This document shows, piece after piece, positions 16,786 to 29,212 of a DNA stretch of 64,000 nt (within the stretch, counting starts at the first letter, position 1; every line of letters starts with the position of its first letter). Source of the stretch: Pseudomonas sichuanensis (lineage in GTDB: Bacteria > Pseudomonadota > Gammaproteobacteria > Pseudomonadales > Pseudomonadaceae). The notes beneath the pieces are model-generated. The model had not been told where the DNA came from, searched no databases, and worked only from the letters and a program-made list of their open reading frames with translations. The translations under genes and the position numbers were made by a program. The DNA is taken from NCBI RefSeq assembly GCF_003231305.1, contig NZ_QKVM01000014.1, forward strand, positions 1 through 64,000. The letters run 5' to 3'.

Positions 16786-17438
16786 ACGACGACAAACCGA
16801 TCCTGCGCTACAACGCCAACGAACGCAGCAACCACTGGGTGGTGGCGATCCTGTTCGTGCTGGCCGGCCTGTCGGGGCTGGCGCTGTTCCACCCGGCGCT
16901 GTTCTGGCTCAGCCACCTGTTCGGCGGCGGGCCGTGGACGCGGATCCTGCACCCGTTCATCGGCGTGGCGATGTTCGTGTTCTTCCTCGGCTTGGTTTTC
17001 CGCTTCTGGCGCGCCAACTTCATCACCGCCAATGATCGCCTGTGGCTGCGCCGCGTCGACCGGGTGATGCTCAACCAGGAAGAGGGCGTACCGCCGGTGG
17101 GCAAGTACAACGCCGGGCAGAAGCTGCTGTTCTGGACCCTGCTGGCCTGCATGCTGGTGCTGTTGATCAGCGGCGTGGTGATCTGGCGGGCGTACTTCAG
17201 CCACTGGTTCGGCATCGACGTCATACGTCTGTCGGCCCTGCTGCATGCCCTGGCGGCGCTCGTGCTGATCCTCAGCATCATCGTGCATATCTATGCCGGG
17301 ATCTGGATCAAGGGCTCGATCGGCGCCATGCTGCATGGCTGGGTCAGCCGCGCCTGGGCACGCAAGCATCATGAACTCTGGTACCGCGATGTGACCGGCG
17401 ACAAGACGCCGGGCAATCACGGCCGTAAGGAAGGATGA
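16782..17438 (+). CDS. fdnI: Formate dehydrogenase-N cytochrome b556 (gamma) subunit
   Basis: A 218-residue integral membrane protein with four hydrophobic helices ([18 protein letters not shown], then [34 protein letters not shown], and [19 protein letters not shown]). Conserved histidines for the two b-type haems lie in the helices ([25 protein letters not shown]). It receives electrons from FdnH and reduces quinone. ATG 16782 overlaps fdnH by four bases, and fdhE starts four bases after the stop, so the four genes form one operon. Confidence 0.95.
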   Translation: MNDDKPILRYNANERSNHWVVAILFVLAGLSGLALFHPALFWLSHLFGGGPWTRILHPFIGVAMFVFFLGLVFRFWRANFITANDRLWLRRVDRVMLNQEEGVPPVGKYNAGQKLLFWTLLACMLVLLISGVVIWRAYFSHWFGIDVIRLSALLHALAALVLILSIIVHIYAGIWIKGSIGAMLHGWVSRAWARKHHELWYRDVTGDKTPGNHGRKEG

Positions 17439-17442
17439 CCGT

Positions 17443-18363
17443 TTGAGCACGATTCTCGAACCCGGGCAGATCGAAGCGTCGGCAGTGATGCCGCCGTTTC
17501 TGCACCTGCCCCCCGCCAACCTGTTCGAACTGCGGGCCGCGCGGTTGCAGTACCTGGCCGAGGGCAACGCCCTGGGTGAGTACCTGCAATGGGTTGCGCA
17601 GCTTTGTCGGATCCAGCAGCTGCTTGTGGATAACCCGCCCGGCGCCTTGCCGGTGGCGGCAGAGCGTCAGCGCCTGTGCATAAGCCATGGTTTGCCGCCG
17701 CTGGCGGCGGACAGCCTGGTGCGCGAAGGGCCGTGGTTGCCGTGGTTGCAGGCGCTGCTCGAGCATTTCAAGGTCGACGCCGAGGGCCCCTTGGCCGATG
17801 CGTTGCAAACCCTGCGCGATGCTGACGACAGCCAGCGCAAAGGCTGGGGCATCGCCTTGCTGGGTGGCCAGTACGATGCGCTGCCGGCGGCGCTGGTGCC
17901 CTTCATCGGCGCCGCGTTGCAGGCGGCCTGGTCGAGCTGGTTGCTGGCGCTGCCCGAACCCGAGCTCAAGCCCGCTGGCAGCCTGGCGCAATGCCCGGCC
18001 TGCGGCTCGCCGGCCATGGCCGGTGTGGTGCGCAACCGCGGCAAGCACAACGGCCTGCGCTACCTGGCCTGCTCGCTGTGTGCCTGCGAATGGCATGTGG
18101 TGCGGGTCAAGTGCGTGTATTGCGAGTCGAGCAAGGACTTGCGCTACAGCCACTTCGAAGATGACCGCTACGCCGCCGGCAAGGCGCCGCTGCGCGCCGA
18201 ATGTTGCCCGGGGTGCGAGAGCTACCTCAAGCAGTGTTACCTGGAGAACGACGCCGCCGCCGAGCCGCTGGCCGACGACCTGGCGAGCCTGGCGCTGGAC
18301 ATACGCCTGGACGAGGAGGGCTTCCATCGCCTGGCGCCGAACCTGCTGCTGGCGCCGGGGTAG
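17443..18363 (+). CDS. fdhE: Formate dehydrogenase assembly protein FdhE
   Basis: A 306-residue cytoplasmic protein needed for maturation of respiratory formate dehydrogenases. Its C-terminal half has four rubredoxin-like cysteine pairs (CPACGSP; CSLCACEW; CVYCESS; CCPGCES), the iron-binding hallmark of FdhE. The start is TTG 17443, with AAGGAAGG upstream and only four bases after fdnI; no ATG is nearby. It ends just before a REP pair that closes the operon. Confidence 0.93.
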   Translation: MSTILEPGQIEASAVMPPFLHLPPANLFELRAARLQYLAEGNALGEYLQWVAQLCRIQQLLVDNPPGALPVAAERQRLCISHGLPPLAADSLVREGPWLPWLQALLEHFKVDAEGPLADALQTLRDADDSQRKGWGIALLGGQYDALPAALVPFIGAALQAAWSSWLLALPEPELKPAGSLAQCPACGSPAMAGVVRNRGKHNGLRYLACSLCACEWHVVRVKCVYCESSKDLRYSHFEDDRYAAGKAPLRAECCPGCESYLKQCYLENDAAAEPLADDLASLALDIRLDEEGFHRLAPNLLLAPG

Positions 18364-18393
18364 TGTCTACACTGCAATCGAGTTGAACCGGAT

Positions 18394-18456
18394 CGCGGGG
18401 CAAGCCCGCCCCCACGCAATGGATGAGATCGGCGTGGGAGCGGGCTTGCCCCGCGA
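18394..18456. repeat. REP pair, inverted
   Basis: Two cores in opposite orientation, 18394-18417 (one base altered) and 18432-18456, lie between fdhE and selA. They may form a transcript-stabilising hairpin. Confidence 0.9.
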
Positions 18457-18492
18457 TTGCGCCCGACCAGACAACGGATCAGTCATAGGTAG

Positions 18493-21845
<3,353 letters not shown>

Positions 21846-21854
21846 ACGATCCAA

Positions 21855-21950
21855 GGAAGGCAATCGCGCCCGGTGGCGCGGCCGGGCTTCAAACCCGGTT
21901 GGGGACGGCATCCGTTCCCGGGCAGGTTCGACTCCCGCTGCCTTCCGCCA
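21855..21950 (+). tRNA. selC: tRNA-Sec (anticodon TCA)
   Basis: A 96-nt tRNA including encoded CCA. The acceptor stem has eight pairs (GGAAGGCA with TGCCTTCC), G is the discriminator, and the anticodon loop CTTCAAA holds TCA. A long variable arm (GGGGACGGCATCCGTTCCC) and the TTCGACTC T-loop follow. All are hallmarks of bacterial tRNA-Sec. It sits directly after selB. Confidence 0.97.
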
Positions 21951-21972
21951 CTTTTCCAGCTGTACAAACGAT

Positions 21973-22071
21973 CGCGGGGCAAGCCCGCTCCCACGCAGTT
22001 GGACTGCCCCCATCCAATCCTTGGGGCAGTCCACAGCCCTCAACAGGGCGTGGGAGCGGGCTTGCCCCGCG
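21973..22071. repeat. REP pair around a 10-bp perfect palindrome
   Basis: Inverted REP cores at 21973-21996 and 22049-22071 flank a hairpin, GGACTGCCCC ... GGGGCAGTCC (about 22000-22032). The set lies between tRNA-Sec and the converging asparaginase gene and could end or protect both transcripts. Confidence 0.85.
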
Positions 22072-22095
22072 ATGACGTACTGACGGCCTACGGGT

Positions 22096-23085
22096 TTACG
22101 CGCGCTCCCCGCACAGGTCCAGCGCAAACCAATGCTCGGCCGCATCGGCATCCAGCCCCGCCCCCAGCAGCGCAAACAACTTGCCCAACGCCGCCTCACG
22201 GGTCATGCCACCGCCACTCACCAGCCCGGTATCGCGCAGGCGGCTACCGGCGGCATAGGTATCGAACACCACCGAACCTTCCGGGCACTGGCTGATGGCG
22301 ACGATCATCACGCCGCCCTGGCGGGCGTCATGCAGTACGTCGAGCAGCGCCTGGTCGTCGGACGGCCCGGTACCGCTGCCATAGCACTCCAGCACCAGCC
22401 CCTGGATACCGCTGCCGAGCAGGCCGCGCAGGTGCTCGGCGGCAAGGCCCGGGAACACCGGCAGCACCGCCAGGTTGACCGGTTGGCGTGGCTGGCGATA
22501 ACCCAGCACCGCCGGGATCGCTGCGGCTCGCTCGCCCTCACGGTGGCGGGGCAGGGCAGTGAAGGCGTCGAACGCCTCGCTGCGCAGCTTCGACGCACGG
22601 CAGCCGTGCAGCAGCTGGCCGTGGAAGTACAGCTGCACGCCGTCTTCAAGGCCGCTTTCGAACAGGCGCAGGGCGCCGATCAGGTTGGCCCAGGCATCGC
22701 TGTCCGGCGCGCCGGCCGGCAGCATCGAGCCGGTCAGCAGCACCGGCACCGGCAGGCCCAGCAGCAGGAACGACAGGGCCGCGGCGCTGTAGGCCAGGGT
22801 GTCGGTGCCGTGCAGCACCAGCACGCCGTCGTGGCCCTGCTGCTCGACCGCCTCGACGATGGCATCGCGCATTGCCAGCCAGTTGGCCTGCTGCATGTTG
22901 GCGCTGTCGATCAGCGGGTTCAGTTCACGCAGGGTCCAGGGCAACTGGGGGGCATCGGCGCAAACGGCAAAGTGCTCGCGCATGCGTGCGTCGAAGCCGC
23001 CGGCTGGCGCCAGGCCTTCGGCGGACTGGAGCATGCCGATGGTGCCACCGGTGTAGAGGACGAGGAGATTCTTGACTGCACGCAT
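22096..23085 (-). CDS. ansA: Type I (cytoplasmic) L-asparaginase
   Basis: A 329-residue enzyme that hydrolyses asparagine to aspartate and ammonia. Both catalytic threonine motifs are present: LVLYTGGTIGM near residue 10 and LVLHGTDTLAYSAAAL near residue 95. There is no signal peptide, so it is the cytoplasmic type. The length matches AnsA. It stands alone on the minus strand between REP elements. Confidence 0.88.
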   Translation of the reverse strand: MRAVKNLLVLYTGGTIGMLQSAEGLAPAGGFDARMREHFAVCADAPQLPWTLRELNPLIDSANMQQANWLAMRDAIVEAVEQQGHDGVLVLHGTDTLAYSAAALSFLLLGLPVPVLLTGSMLPAGAPDSDAWANLIGALRLFESGLEDGVQLYFHGQLLHGCRASKLRSEAFDAFTALPRHREGERAAAIPAVLGYRQPRQPVNLAVLPVFPGLAAEHLRGLLGSGIQGLVLECYGSGTGPSDDQALLDVLHDARQGGVMIVAISQCPEGSVVFDTYAAGSRLRDTGLVSGGGMTREAALGKLFALLGAGLDADAAEHWFALDLCGERA

Positions 23086-23148
23086 TGGAACATTCCGTAG
23101 CGATGTCAGGCCCTGTCGCAGCGTATGCCCGAGGCAGCGCGATCCCCT

Positions 23149-23170
23149 GTGGGAGCCGGCTTGCCGGCGA
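23149..23170. repeat. Single REP core
   Basis: A GTGGGAGCCGGCTTGCCGGCGA core between the asparaginase and symporter genes. Confidence 0.85.
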
Positions 23171-23234
23171 GGGGCCCGAAGACGAAGAAAGAGTCAGCCG
23201 CCCACGAACGGGGCGGCTGGGGCAGGGGAGAATA

Positions 23235-24677
23235 TCAGCGCTGGGTTTGCGCTTGGGCGGCGCGATTGTCAGCGGCTGTTTCAGCCTGCGGATTGGCCGG
23301 CCAGGCGGCACGGTCCAGGTCCAGGTCGGTGAACTTGCTCGAGTCGAACACCGGCTGCTTGATGCCAGCCTTGCGCTGCGCGTCGTAGTCGCGCATCACC
23401 CGCAGGCCGACCTTGAACAGCAGGGCCAGGGCCACCAGGTTGACGAAGGCCAGGCAGGTCATGGTGATGTCGGCGAAGGCGAACACGGTCGACAGGTCCT
23501 GCATCGAACCCCATACCACCAGCGCCAGCACCAGGCCGCGGAACGCCATCAGCACGGCGCGGTTGCGGGTCAGGAACTGCAGGCTGTTCTCGCCCAGGTA
23601 GTAGTTGTAGAGGATGCAGGTGAACACGAACAGCGACAATGCGACGCTGACGAACACGCGGCCCCAGTCACCCACCACGGCGGCCAGCGAGTTCTGGGTC
23701 AGGACGATGCCGTCACCTTCGAAGCCTGGGGTGTAGAAGCCCGACAGCAGGATCAGCAGCGCGGTGCAGGTGCAGATCACGAAGGTGTCGAGGAACACGC
23801 TGAAGGCCTGGACCACGCCCTGGGCGCCAGGGTGTTTCACCGCGGCCACGGCGGCGACGTTCGGCGCACTGCCCAGGCCCGCTTCGTTGGCGAACACGCC
23901 ACGCTTCACGCCCATGACGATGGCGCTGCCCAGCAGGCCGCCGAACGCAGGGTCGAGGCCGAAGGCGCTCTTGAAGATGGTTTCCAGCATGGCCGGCACG
24001 TGTTCGATCTGGGTGCCGATCACGTACAGGGTCACACCGATGTAGGCCAGGGTCTTGATCGGTACCAGCAGGTCGGACACCGCGGCGATGCGCTTGATAC
24101 CGCCGATGAAGGTGATCGCCAGCAGCACGGCCAGGACGATACCGGTCTGGCGTGGGTCGAAGGCAAAGGCGTTCTGCAGCGAGTGGGTCACGGTGTACGA
24201 CTGCAGGCCGATGAAGGCGAAGCCGTAGGTGACCAGCAGCAGGATCGAGAACACGATCGCCATGCTCTTGCGCTTCAGGCCGTGCTGGATGTAGTACGCC
24301 GGGCCGCCGCGGTACAGGCCGTCGCCGTCGGCGCGCTTGTAGACCTGGGCCAGGGTGCATTCGAAGAAGCTGCTGGACATGCCCACCAGTGCGGTGACCC
24401 ACATCCAGAACACGGCGCCTGGGCCGCCGAGGGTCACGGCGATACCGACACCGGCGATGTTACCGGCGCCGACACGGCCGGCCAGGCTCAGCATCAGGGC
24501 CTGGAACGAGCTCAGCTGGCCTGCCTGGCCACGCAGGGATTCCTTGAACACACCGAACATGTGGCCAAAGTGGCGGAACTGCACGAACCGCGAGCGGATG
24601 GTGAAGTAGCTGCCGAGACCGACGATCAGCACGATGAGGAGCTTCCCCGAGAGGAAATCGTTGAGTGCTTCGAGCAT
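23235..24677 (-). CDS. Sodium:alanine symporter (AGCS family)
   Basis: A 480-residue inner membrane protein with about ten to eleven helices. It carries the AGCS signatures: GRVGAGNIAGVGIAVTLGGP near residue 70, WVTALVGMSSSFFECTLAQVYK, and GLGSAPNVAAVA near residue 270. It imports alanine or glycine with sodium. The N-terminus MLEALNDFLSGKLL is standard, so ATG 24677 is the start. It is divergent from the HTH regulator; the two share about 180 bp of upstream DNA, but no operator stands out. Confidence 0.93.
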   Translation of the reverse strand: MLEALNDFLSGKLLIVLIVGLGSYFTIRSRFVQFRHFGHMFGVFKESLRGQAGQLSSFQALMLSLAGRVGAGNIAGVGIAVTLGGPGAVFWMWVTALVGMSSSFFECTLAQVYKRADGDGLYRGGPAYYIQHGLKRKSMAIVFSILLLVTYGFAFIGLQSYTVTHSLQNAFAFDPRQTGIVLAVLLAITFIGGIKRIAAVSDLLVPIKTLAYIGVTLYVIGTQIEHVPAMLETIFKSAFGLDPAFGGLLGSAIVMGVKRGVFANEAGLGSAPNVAAVAAVKHPGAQGVVQAFSVFLDTFVICTCTALLILLSGFYTPGFEGDGIVLTQNSLAAVVGDWGRVFVSVALSLFVFTCILYNYYLGENSLQFLTRNRAVLMAFRGLVLALVVWGSMQDLSTVFAFADITMTCLAFVNLVALALLFKVGLRVMRDYDAQRKAGIKQPVFDSSKFTDLDLDRAAWPANPQAETAADNRAAQAQTQR

Positions 24678-24856
24678 TTTTAAATGACCTCGATTCTTAT
24701 TGTTCGTGTGGAAAATCTGCGGACGGCAGGCGCACCGCGATTGATTGGGGCGCAGGGTGGGTCATGACAACTGCGGTTACAATTTCGCGGGTTGCTCTGT
24801 TTTGGTGCGACTTGATGCTAGAATTGCATCACTCGCATCATCTGGACCCCGGCATC

Positions 24857-25660
24857 ATGGGCGATCACTTCGCTGACAACCTTAAATTGGCCTGCAGCCA
24901 CTACCGCTCTATCTCGGAGGTTTGCCGGCAGCTGTCGATCAACCGCGGGCAGTTCAACAAGTACCTGAGCGGGCAAAGCCGGCCGACGCCGTACAACCTC
25001 AAGCGCATCGGCGACTTCTTCGGCGTCGAGGATTACGAACTGGGTTTGCCGCCCGAACAGTTCGCCCGCCTGATCGGCGCGCGCAACCCGGCCGCGCAGC
25101 AGAACAACCCGATCAGCGAGCTGTTCAAGCCGCTCAACGATCATGTCGTCAATCTGTCGCGCTACTGCGGTTACTACTTCGAATACTCCAACTGCATGTC
25201 GGTGCCGGGCTTGATCCTGGTGTCGCTGGTGCACCTGCGCGAAGAACGTGAGCGCTACCTGTTCGAACGCCAGGAGCGCCAGGAGCGCAGCAGCGCCACC
25301 GACCCCCACGCCGAAGTGCGCTGCCGCTACCTGGGGGCGGCGTTTCAGTTGCAGGATCGCCTGTTCCTGGTCGACTACGAGTCGCTGACCTTGAACGAGA
25401 TGAGCCAGACCATCCTCATCCCCAGCTTCAAGAGCCGCATCACCCGCCTCAACGGCCTGAAAACCGGCGTGTCCAGCGGCGACCGGCGTAACCCGGCGTG
25501 CACCCGCGTGGTCTGGGAGTACCTGGGCGAGGAGATCAACCGGATCAACGCCTTCCGCCAGGTACGCCTGTATCGCCCGGATGACCCGCGCATCGACGAC
25601 GATATCCGCGACCGCCTCAGCGCAGGTTCGATCAGCAACGGCCTGTTCGAGATCGAGTAG
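24857..25660 (+). CDS. XRE-type HTH transcriptional regulator
   Basis: About 267 residues from ATG 24857 (MGDHFADNLKLACSHYRSIS). The N-terminal HTH is SEVCRQLSINRGQFNKYLSG, followed by SRPTPYNLKRIGDFFGVEDY. The C-terminal 180 residues are an uncharacterised sensing domain found with this HTH in pseudomonads. An ATG at 24815 in the same frame would add 14 His-rich residues; neither has a good ribosome site. It is divergent from the symporter, but a regulatory link is unproved. Confidence 0.8.
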   Translation: MGDHFADNLKLACSHYRSISEVCRQLSINRGQFNKYLSGQSRPTPYNLKRIGDFFGVEDYELGLPPEQFARLIGARNPAAQQNNPISELFKPLNDHVVNLSRYCGYYFEYSNCMSVPGLILVSLVHLREERERYLFERQERQERSSATDPHAEVRCRYLGAAFQLQDRLFLVDYESLTLNEMSQTILIPSFKSRITRLNGLKTGVSSGDRRNPACTRVVWEYLGEEINRINAFRQVRLYRPDDPRIDDDIRDRLSAGSISNGLFEIE

Positions 25661-25686
25661 TACCGTCTCCTTTCCTTGAATGTGGC

Positions 25687-25711
25687 GCGTGGGAGCGGGC
25701 TTGCCCCGCGA
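25687..25711. repeat. Single REP core
   Basis: A GTGGGAGCGGGCTTGCCCCGCGA core between converging genes. Confidence 0.88.
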
Positions 25712-25770
25712 TGAAACGACCTAGTCGCATCGGCGCACCGCCGCTCCGACATGGATGCCACAGACCCGGG

Positions 25771-26610
25771 TTATTCGAGAATGAACGCACCCACCGTCTG
25801 CGCCACCTGATCCGCCACCTCCGGCCGGTCACGCAGGTGGGCGGCAATGCCATGGTCGCAGTCGGTGAGCATCAGGCACTCCACGTGCGGCGCCGGCACA
25901 GAGCGCAGCAGGCTGTGGGTAACTTCCTCGGGGATCGGGCTGTAACGCTCGACCCCCGCCATGCGCCGCAACCCCGCCGACGTCCCGGCCCCCTGGCCGT
26001 GCACCCGCGAGTTGAGTCCGTCGTATTCGCCGATCACCAGCAGCACGCGGCCCTGGAACTGGCGCAGGAAGGCATAACTGTCGCAGTCGAGAAAGGCGAA
26101 GGGCTTGCGGATCGCCGCGCTGAACGCTGGGCCGAAGGGCGCGCTGTGGGCGGCATCGGGGTACACCGCCGGGCAGATCAGCACCAGCTTGCGCACGTTC
26201 GGGCGCTGCGCCGCCAGCTTGAGGGCGATGGCGCCGCCCAGGCTGTGGCCGATCAGGGTGTCGCTGCGGCTGTCCAGATGCTGGTGGAAGCGCAAGGCTT
26301 CCTGCAGGTTGCTGGCCAGCGAGGCATCCTTTGCCCCCGGTTCGCTGGCCAGGCTGTGGCCGGACAGGTTGCCGGTCAGCGAGCCGATGCCTTGCTGTTG
26401 CAGACGGTACAGCAGCGGGTTGAGCCGAGTGAAGTCCGAACGGGCGCCGCCGACCACGAACACCGGTGGCGCCCGTTCGCTGTCCGGCAACAGCAGGCGG
26501 GCCTGCTGGCGATAACCGTCGAAGGCTTCGTCAATGAAGCGCTCTGCACCCGGGGCGGGTTCGTCGTACTGCCAGAGAGCGCGTTGCGCGGTGGTCGATT
26601 CGGCGTCCAT
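25771..26610 (-). CDS. Alpha/beta hydrolase
   Basis: A 279-residue serine hydrolase-like protein. The nucleophile elbow is LIGHSLGGAIALKLA (G-x-S-x-G), with an aspartate region after the strand VLLVIGEYDGL and a C-terminal histidine in TDCDHGIAAHL. There is no signal peptide. ATG 26610 is chosen because AAGGAG lies six bases upstream; an ATG two codons earlier overlaps that site. The long open frame continuing to 27579 is only the antisense of the next gene. The substrate is unknown. Confidence 0.85.
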   Translation of the reverse strand: MDAESTTAQRALWQYDEPAPGAERFIDEAFDGYRQQARLLLPDSERAPPVFVVGGARSDFTRLNPLLYRLQQQGIGSLTGNLSGHSLASEPGAKDASLASNLQEALRFHQHLDSRSDTLIGHSLGGAIALKLAAQRPNVRKLVLICPAVYPDAAHSAPFGPAFSAAIRKPFAFLDCDSYAFLRQFQGRVLLVIGEYDGLNSRVHGQGAGTSAGLRRMAGVERYSPIPEEVTHSLLRSVPAPHVECLMLTDCDHGIAAHLRDRPEVADQVAQTVGAFILE

Positions 26611-26769
26611 GAACATCTCCTTGTGCAGGCCTGGCGCAGTATAAGTAGCTGTCGGGCAAGGGGGAACCGCGCAGCGTGCTGCTGCGACCCGGCCTACGTT
26701 GGACTTCCCCTGCCGGAAACCGCAAAATGCCCCTTTTCCTCCATCGATCTGAGCGGACTTGTTGACTCT

Positions 26770-27654
26770 ATGCGTATGCGCCTGATGCTGTTGGGTGGAG
26801 GCAATGCCCTCGGGCAAGCACTGATTCGTCTTGGCGCCGAGGAAGACATCGCCTTCCTGGCACCGCGCCCCCCGGAAAGCGGCTGGGCCCCGGCCAGCCT
26901 GACCCTGTTGCTCGACGAGCACCGCCCCGACGCGGTGGTCAACCTTGCCTATTACTTCGACTGGTTCCAGGCCGAGTCGGTCAGCGAGCAGCGCCTGGCC
27001 CAGCAGGAGCGTGCGGTGGAGCGGCTGGCCGAGCTGTGCCAGCACCACGAAATGGTCCTGGTGCAGCCTTCCAGCTACCGGGTGTTCGATGGCTCGCGCG
27101 CCACGGCCTACAGCGAGAAGGACGAGCCGGTACCGCTCGGCCTGCGCGGCCAGGCCCTGTGGCGCATCGAGCAGAGCGTGCGCGCCACCTGCCCGCAGCA
27201 TGTGCTGCTGCGTTTCGGCTGGCTGCTGGACGAAAGCCGCGACGGTGCGCTCGGGCGTTTCCTGACCCGTGCCGAACAACCCCAGGAGCTGCTGCTGGCC
27301 GATGACCGGCGCGGCAACCCGACGCCGGTGGACGACGCCGCGCGGGTCATCCTCTCGGTGCTCAAGCAGCTCGACTGCAAGGCGCCGCTGTGGGGCACCT
27401 ACCACTACGCCGGCAACGAGGCCACCACGCCGCTGGCGCTGGGCCAGGCGATCCTCGGCGAAGCCGCGCAGTGGCACAAGCTGGCCGTGCAGCAACCGAC
27501 CGCCCAGGCCCATGCCGCGCGCCCGGATGCCAGCGAAGAGCCGCAGCATGCGGTGCTGGCCTGCAAGAAGATCCTTCACACCTTCGGCATCAAGCCGCGC
27601 GCCTGGCGTGCCGGCTTGCCGCCCCTACTGGACCGTTTCTACCGACATGGCTGA
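26770..27654 (+). CDS. RmlD-like NAD(P)-dependent sugar-nucleotide reductase/epimerase
   Basis: A 294-residue short-chain dehydrogenase of the RmlD type. A Rossmann start (RLMLLGGGNALGQALIRLG) is followed by DAVVNLAYYFDW, VLVQPSSYRVFDG and a Tyr region (RATAYSEKDEPVPLG). The classic YxxxK catalytic pair is not clear, so activity is uncertain. It overlaps the next gene by eight bases. A similar gene pair, as I recall, sits beside oprG in P. aeruginosa (PA4068-PA4069), so this is conserved core context. Confidence 0.8.
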   Translation: MRMRLMLLGGGNALGQALIRLGAEEDIAFLAPRPPESGWAPASLTLLLDEHRPDAVVNLAYYFDWFQAESVSEQRLAQQERAVERLAELCQHHEMVLVQPSSYRVFDGSRATAYSEKDEPVPLGLRGQALWRIEQSVRATCPQHVLLRFGWLLDESRDGALGRFLTRAEQPQELLLADDRRGNPTPVDDAARVILSVLKQLDCKAPLWGTYHYAGNEATTPLALGQAILGEAAQWHKLAVQQPTAQAHAARPDASEEPQHAVLACKKILHTFGIKPRAWRAGLPPLLDRFYRHG

Positions 27655-28579
27655 TGCCCCCATCCTGATCACCGGCGGTGCCGGCTTCATTGGCTCCCAC
27701 CTGTGCGATGCGCTGCTGGAAAAAGGCTACGCGGTACGCATTCTCGATGACCTGTCCACCGGCAAGCGCAGCAACCTGCAACTGGGCCACCCGCAGCTGG
27801 AGCTGATCGAGGGCGATGTCGCCGATGCGGCGCTGGTCGCGCGTGCGGTCGCCGGCTGCCAGGCCGTGGTGCACCTGGCCGCGGTGGCCTCGGTGCAGGC
27901 GTCGGTCGAGGACCCGGTAAAAACCCACCAGAGCAATTTCATCGGCACGCTCAACGTCTGTGAAGCGATGCGTCAGCATGGCGTACGCCGGGTGCTGTTC
28001 GCCTCCAGCGCGGCGGTGTACGGCAACAATGGCGAAGGCCAGTCCATCGCCGAAGACACGCCCAAGGCACCGCTGACCCCGTACGCGGTGGACAAGCTGG
28101 CCAGCGAGCAATACCTGGATTTCTACCGTCGCCAGCACGGCCTGGAGCCGGTGGTATTCCGCTTCTTCAATATCTTCGGCCCGCGCCAGGACCCGTCTTC
28201 GCCGTATTCCGGGGTCATCAGCATCTTCTGCGAGCGTGCCATCAGCGGCAAACCCATCATGGTGTTCGGCGATGGCGAACAGACCCGTGATTTCCTGTAT
28301 GTCGGCGATCTGGTCCAGGTCATGGTCCAGGCGCTGGAGCAGCCGGCGGTGGAAGAGGGCGCGGTGAACATCGGCCTGAACCAGGCGACTTCGTTGAACC
28401 AGTTGCTCAAGGCCCTGGAACAGGTGATCGGCAGCCTGCCGGCGATCAGCCACGGCCCGGCGCGTTCCGGGGATATCCGCCATTCGCGGGCGGACAATGC
28501 GCGGCTGCTGGCGCGCTTCGACTTCCCGCAGCCAACGCCCTTCGTTGAAGGCGTGGCTCGCTTGCTCGGCAAGGCCTGA
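27647..28579 (+). CDS. NAD-dependent sugar-nucleotide epimerase
   Basis: A 310-residue extended SDR protein of the GalE/WbpP group. The NAD site is ITGGAGFIGSHLCDALL. Catalytic Ser is in LFASSAAVYGNNG and the Tyr-Lys pair in TPYAVDKLASE (YxxxK). RFFNIFGPRQDPSSPYSGVI and QTRDFLYVGDLV are typical UDP-sugar 4-epimerase segments. ATG 27647 lies inside the end of the previous gene, so they are co-translated. It probably makes a sugar nucleotide for cell-surface polysaccharide; the exact sugar is unknown. Confidence 0.88.
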   Translation: MADAPILITGGAGFIGSHLCDALLEKGYAVRILDDLSTGKRSNLQLGHPQLELIEGDVADAALVARAVAGCQAVVHLAAVASVQASVEDPVKTHQSNFIGTLNVCEAMRQHGVRRVLFASSAAVYGNNGEGQSIAEDTPKAPLTPYAVDKLASEQYLDFYRRQHGLEPVVFRFFNIFGPRQDPSSPYSGVISIFCERAISGKPIMVFGDGEQTRDFLYVGDLVQVMVQALEQPAVEEGAVNIGLNQATSLNQLLKALEQVIGSLPAISHGPARSGDIRHSRADNARLLARFDFPQPTPFVEGVARLLGKA

Positions 28580-28592
28580 GGCGCGGCCCGAT

Positions 28593-28653
28593 CGCTGGCA
28601 AGCCAGCTCCCACAGGGTATTACCCGGTCGGTGTGGGAGCCGGCTTGCCGGCG
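28593..28653. repeat. REP pair, inverted
   Basis: Cores at 28593-28615 and 28632-28653 (GTGGGAGCCGGCTTGCCGGCGA type), head to head between converging genes. Confidence 0.88.
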
Positions 28654-28671
28654 ATCGGGCCTTGCAGGCCA

Positions 28672-29112
28672 TCACCCATGCCGAACCAACCGCCGCTGGC
28701 ACTGCTCCGGCTCCACCGCTCGCCCATCCTCAGCCCGCACCTGCAGCGTCTGTAGCCCCTGGCCACGCTCATCGACCAGTTGCGAGCGTGGCTCCCCTTC
28801 CGTGAACAGATACCGCTCCCCCCACTGGCGCAGGCCGATCACGATCGGGAACACCGCGCGCCCCTGCTCGGTCAGCACGTATTCCTTGTAGGCACTGCCA
28901 TCGGAGGCGGGTTGTTGCGCCAACAGGCCGGCCTCGACCAGCAGCTTCAGGCGCGCGGCGAGGATGTTCTTCGCCAGCCCCAGGTTCTTCTGCCATTCGC
29001 TGAAGCGGCGCAGGCCATCGAAGGCATCGCGCAGGATCATCAGCGCCCAGCGATCGCCGAGCACTTCCAGTGCGCGGGCCACGGGGCATTGCTGGTTGTT
29101 TTCGTCGAGCAT
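28672..29112 (-). CDS. HxlR-family transcriptional regulator
   Basis: A 146-residue winged-helix regulator. QQCPVARALEVLGDRWALMI holds the conserved cysteine and the W-x-x-x-I-L-R-D motif; FSEWQKNLGLAKNILAARLK is the recognition region and VLTEQGRAVFPIV the wing. It is divergent from the MFS transporter, with a palindrome between them. A role as repressor of the transporter, perhaps responding to electrophiles or redox change through the N-terminal cysteine, is inferred. Confidence 0.9.
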   Translation of the reverse strand: MLDENNQQCPVARALEVLGDRWALMILRDAFDGLRRFSEWQKNLGLAKNILAARLKLLVEAGLLAQQPASDGSAYKEYVLTEQGRAVFPIVIGLRQWGERYLFTEGEPRSQLVDERGQGLQTLQVRAEDGRAVEPEQCQRRLVRHG

Positions 29113-29145
29113 GGGCCATTCCTGATCAATGTTGGTTGCAGATTA

Positions 29146-29178
29146 AAACCACATTTGCTAGAAATCCAGTTGTGGTTT
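29146..29178. promoter_or_regulatory. Inverted repeat, candidate HxlR operator
   Basis: AAACCACA (29146-29153) and TGTGGTTT (29171-29178) form a perfect eight-base inverted repeat with a 17-base spacer in the 100-bp divergent gap between the HxlR and MFS genes. The half-sites are about three helical turns apart end to end, suitable for a dimer pair. Confidence 0.5.
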
Positions 29179-29212
29179 CAAAACGAAACAGGAATCTGTC
29201 GAGGACTGTGCA

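Noticed and set aside
21999..22033. Palindrome GGACTGCCCC...GGGGCAGTCC as a rho-independent terminator
   Set aside because: No T-run follows on either strand; it is better taken as the centre of the REP pair.
26611..27579. Long minus-strand extension of the hydrolase gene
   Set aside because: It is antisense to the epimerase-like gene; a ribosome site fixes the start at 26610.
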